Shown here: piece by piece, positions 4,799-7,039 of the stretch
Layout: the number at the start of each line of letters is the position of its first letter
Position numbering within the stretch: position 1 is the stretch's first letter
Assembly (NCBI GenBank): GCA_001805085.1
Contig: MHEA01000064.1
Location: 13,462-20,500 of the forward strand
Source: Nitrospirae bacterium GWC2_57_9
GTDB taxonomy: Bacteria; Nitrospirota; UBA9217
Reading direction: 5' to 3'
DNA: 7,039 bases
The notes under the pieces: generated by a model
The model's database searches: none
The model's input: the letters and a program-made list of their open reading frames with translations, nothing else
What the model was told of the DNA's origin: nothing
Translations under genes and position numbers: made by a program

Positions 4799-6580
4799 AT
4801 GAGAACGAACGAACGGGCCCGAGCCCGGAAAATACCGCCGACCGCACCAGCCGCCAGAAAAAGAAACCACCACCGTCTTCTTCAGGAACTGAGCGATCTC
4901 CGGCTGCAGCTTAAGAACTCCGAAGTCACAATCAGGAACGTCAAAGACGAGGCTGTTGCACTGAGGAGAAAACAGGCAGCTCTGCTGCGCCGAAATATCG
5001 AGCTCGAAATGGCACAGCAGGAACTGGAGGCGCAAAAACGGGAACAGGAGACGCTCAAGCAGTCCCACGAGGACCTGGAGCGGAAAGTGCGTGAACGGAC
5101 GGAGCAGCTCTCAAAGGCCTATGAACTGCTGCGCAGGATCTTTGCAAGCATCCACGTCCACATTGCCTATCTCGACCGGGATTTCAACTATATCAGCGTG
5201 AACCGCGCCTATGCCGAGGCGGACGGGCAGGTCCCAGAACATTTCGTCGGGAAGAACTATTTCGACCTGCATTGTGACGATGAGATCAGGGCGGTCTTCG
5301 AGCAGGTTGTGCGCACCGGCGAGCCCTGGACAATGTACGAAAAACCGTTCCGGTCCCGGGCTAATGGACGCGGCGAGACCTATTGGGACCGCAGCCTTCA
5401 GCCCGTCAAAGACCTTGACGGCTCGGTGAGCGGAGTGCTTCTGAGCTCGATCAACGTCACCGGCCGCAAACGGGCCGAAGAGAAGAACATCCGGCTGGCG
5501 GCAGCCGTCGAATCCGCTGCGGATGCCGTGGTCATCTCGACCGAACGCGGCATTATCACCTATGTGAACCAGGCATTCGAAAAAATCACGGGATACCGCA
5601 AACAGGAGGCAGTGGGCCGGGATCAGCACATGCTGGACGGCGGGAAACATGATGAGGCCTTCTTCCGGGGCCTGCGGGAGACCATTCGTCGCAATGGCTT
5701 CTGGAAAGGAAGGCTGCTCAACAAGAAGAAGGACGGGACGCTCTACAACGAGGACTGCACCTACTCGCCGATCAAGAACCAGGAGGGTGAGATCATAAGT
5801 TATGTCTCGATCAAACGGGATGTGACCGAGAAGCTCTGGCTCGAATCGATCGCCCAGTCCGTGGAAACAATGAACAACATCGGCTATATCTTCGCCGGCG
5901 TGCGGCACGAGATAGGCAACCCGGTGAACGCGGTAACCATGATCCTGGAGGTCCTCAAGTCGAAGCTCGCCCATTTGGAACCAAAGGCCATAGAAGGCTA
6001 TCTCGATCGGGCCTTGAACGAGATCTCACGCGTGGCATACCTGCTGAGGACGCTGAAGGCCTATAACATGTACGAGCGACCGGATCTGCAGCGCGTAGCC
6101 ATTGGAAAATTCATGGAGCAGTTCCTCTCGGTCGTCCGGGAGGATTTTCGGGCACGGAGGATCCTCATTACCGTGGCGCTCGCACCGGACGCGCAATTTT
6201 GCTATGCCGATCCCCGCGCTCTCCAGCAGATACTGCTCAATTTTCTGGCCAATGCGTCGGATGCGCTTCAGGACAGGAAGGATCCGTCCATCAACATACG
6301 TGTCTTTAAGCGGGGAGGAATGATCCGTATCGAGGTGGAAGACAACGGCTGCGGCATGACCGAGGAAGAGCAAAAGACCCTGTTCAAGCCTTTTTACACC
6401 ACCAAACCGAAAGGGACCGGCCTGGGACTGGTCATTGTGAAAAAAATGCTGACCATGATGAAGGGCGCCATCGAGATCTCGAGCACGAAGGACAAAGGGA
6501 CCGTCGTGAACATGGCCATCCTCGACGGGACCGGGCGCGAGGCCGGACAAGCCGCGGGACAACGAGGTCATAGTGCATGA
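4799..6580 (+). CDS. Soluble sensor histidine kinase with coiled coil and two PAS domains
   Basis: A 593-residue kinase that should autophosphorylate on histidine and pass the phosphate to a receiver. In order: a basic, Arg-rich N-terminus (about 1-27), a coiled coil (about 28-110), PAS 1 (about 115-220), PAS 2 with GYR and a PAC end IKRDVTE (about 230-344), a dimerisation/phosphoacceptor region with RHEIGNPVNAV (His370), and a HATPase domain (about 430-575). The ATPase shows N-box LLNFLANASDAL (Asn485), G1 DNGCGM (515-520), F-box FKPFYTTK (529-536) and G2 KGTGLGL (538-544). No membrane helix or signal peptide is visible, so it should sense a cytoplasmic signal; no cofactor ligand can be assigned. 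ATG 4799 has TTGAGG (4788-4793) 5 nt upstream; the in-frame ATG 4763 has no Shine-Dalgarno. Its stop overlaps the receiver start. Confidence 0.93.
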   Translation: MRTNERARARKIPPTAPAARKRNHHRLLQELSDLRLQLKNSEVTIRNVKDEAVALRRKQAALLRRNIELEMAQQELEAQKREQETLKQSHEDLERKVRERTEQLSKAYELLRRIFASIHVHIAYLDRDFNYISVNRAYAEADGQVPEHFVGKNYFDLHCDDEIRAVFEQVVRTGEPWTMYEKPFRSRANGRGETYWDRSLQPVKDLDGSVSGVLLSSINVTGRKRAEEKNIRLAAAVESAADAVVISTERGIITYVNQAFEKITGYRKQEAVGRDQHMLDGGKHDEAFFRGLRETIRRNGFWKGRLLNKKKDGTLYNEDCTYSPIKNQEGEIISYVSIKRDVTEKLWLESIAQSVETMNNIGYIFAGVRHEIGNPVNAVTMILEVLKSKLAHLEPKAIEGYLDRALNEISRVAYLLRTLKAYNMYERPDLQRVAIGKFMEQFLSVVREDFRARRILITVALAPDAQFCYADPRALQQILLNFLANASDALQDRKDPSINIRVFKRGGMIRIEVEDNGCGMTEEEQKTLFKPFYTTKPKGTGLGLVIVKKMLTMMKGAIEISSTKDKGTVVNMAILDGTGREAGQAAGQRGHSA

Positions 6581-6975
6581 GAAAAAAGAACGAACCCAGA
6601 ACGATCCTCATCGTGGACGATGAGCCTGAGAACCGGAGGATCTATGCGGAGATCCTGAACGATCTGGGATACAGAACGATCGAACAAGCCGACGGCGAAT
6701 CGGCACTGGCGGCAGTCAAGTCGGGAGCAGCCATCGATCTTGTCATCGCCGACTACCGGATGCCGCGAATGAACGGTCTGCAGTTCATAGAATCGTTACG
6801 CCATACTTTACCTGCGGTCCCGATGATCATGGTGACCGCCTTTGCGAATGTCGAGAGCTATCTGCAGTCTTTCAGCCTGGGCGTGTTCGAATACATGAAC
6901 AAGCCGTTCTCGAAGGCGGAATTCGTCAGGATCGTGAAGGCAGCGCTGCGCTCAGCGGGGAAAGAGGCAGCATAG
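6577..6975 (+). CDS. Stand-alone response regulator receiver domain
   Basis: A 132-residue protein made of one CheY-like receiver. The acidic pocket is Asp14-Asp15 (ILIVDDE), the phosphoacceptor is Asp59 (LVIADYRMPRMNG), and the switch residues Thr87 (VTAF), Tyr106 and Lys109 (MNKPF) are all present, so it should be phosphorylated normally. There is no DNA-binding, GGDEF or other output domain, and only about 15 residues follow the last helix. Its ATG overlaps the kinase stop in ATGA and has GAGGT (6564-6568) 8 nt upstream, so translation is probably coupled and the kinase is the likely partner. It could act by protein contact or as an intermediate in a phosphorelay to a partner outside the window. 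Confidence 0.95.
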   Translation: MRKKNEPRTILIVDDEPENRRIYAEILNDLGYRTIEQADGESALAAVKSGAAIDLVIADYRMPRMNGLQFIESLRHTLPAVPMIMVTAFANVESYLQSFSLGVFEYMNKPFSKAEFVRIVKAALRSAGKEAA

Positions 6976-7039
6976 CATTGTCTGTTCAACTCTGTGAGAT
7001 TGAAGTTGGGAAGCAAGCTGCGGGAGGCAAAATCTACCA
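6976..7039 (+). other. short downstream spacer ending near a possible ribosome binding site
   Basis: 64 bases follow the receiver stop. There is no terminator hairpin. GGGAGG at 7021-7026 resembles a Shine-Dalgarno sequence, so another plus-strand gene may begin just beyond the right edge and continue the operon. No start codon is visible at a suitable distance inside the window. Confidence 0.3.

Noticed and set aside
5111..5974. 287-codon minus-strand frame inside the kinase
   Set aside because: Antisense shadow of the PAS and H-box coding region; no family resemblance and no ribosome binding context.
6026..6571. 181-codon minus-strand frame inside the kinase
   Set aside because: Antisense shadow of the HATPase coding region.

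Overview
The window looks like chromosomal DNA of a Gram-negative bacterium with moderate-to-high GC. A Nitrospirota- or Desulfobacterota-like lineage is my tentative guess, from the style of the proteins, the YajC-SecD pairing and the AT-rich intergenic repeats; no marker here fixes the taxon. I see no phage, plasmid, insertion sequence, CRISPR array, tRNA or rRNA.

Left part (1-3624, all minus strand): a housekeeping series read right to left, argS (arginyl-tRNA synthetase), tgt (tRNA-guanine transglycosylase), yajC and the first 38 codons of secD. The tgt-yajC-secD order is a classic bacterial arrangement linking tRNA queuosine modification to the Sec accessory membrane proteins. Here argS stands where queA often does, and the three spacers are unusually loose (about 140, 104 and 148 bp). 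They hold hairpins and degenerate AT-rich repeats rather than genes.

Middle (3625-3937): a divergent control region. Near-consensus sigma-70-type hexamers lie on both strands, and the -10 boxes of one divergent pair overlap, so argS and the gene to its right may compete for polymerase. A second candidate argS promoter, with a perfect TATAAT, leaves a leader of about 125 nt that holds a three-codon Met-Thr-Arg frame.

Right part (3938-7039, plus strand): a DUF151/BFN-family protein, then about 400 bp with no convincing gene but some palindromic structure, then a two-component pair. The kinase is soluble, with an N-terminal coiled coil, two PAS domains and a HEIGNPVN-type H-box. Its stop overlaps the start of a stand-alone receiver (ATGA), so the two are probably translationally coupled. 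The receiver has no output domain, so the target of the pathway is not visible here.

Start sites were revised where the sequence argued for it: argS to a GTG at 3624, the DUF151 gene to ATG 3938 and the kinase to ATG 4799. I find no clear novel system. The most interesting signals are the overlapping divergent promoters, the argS leader, the related spacer repeats and the orphan-output kinase/receiver pair.
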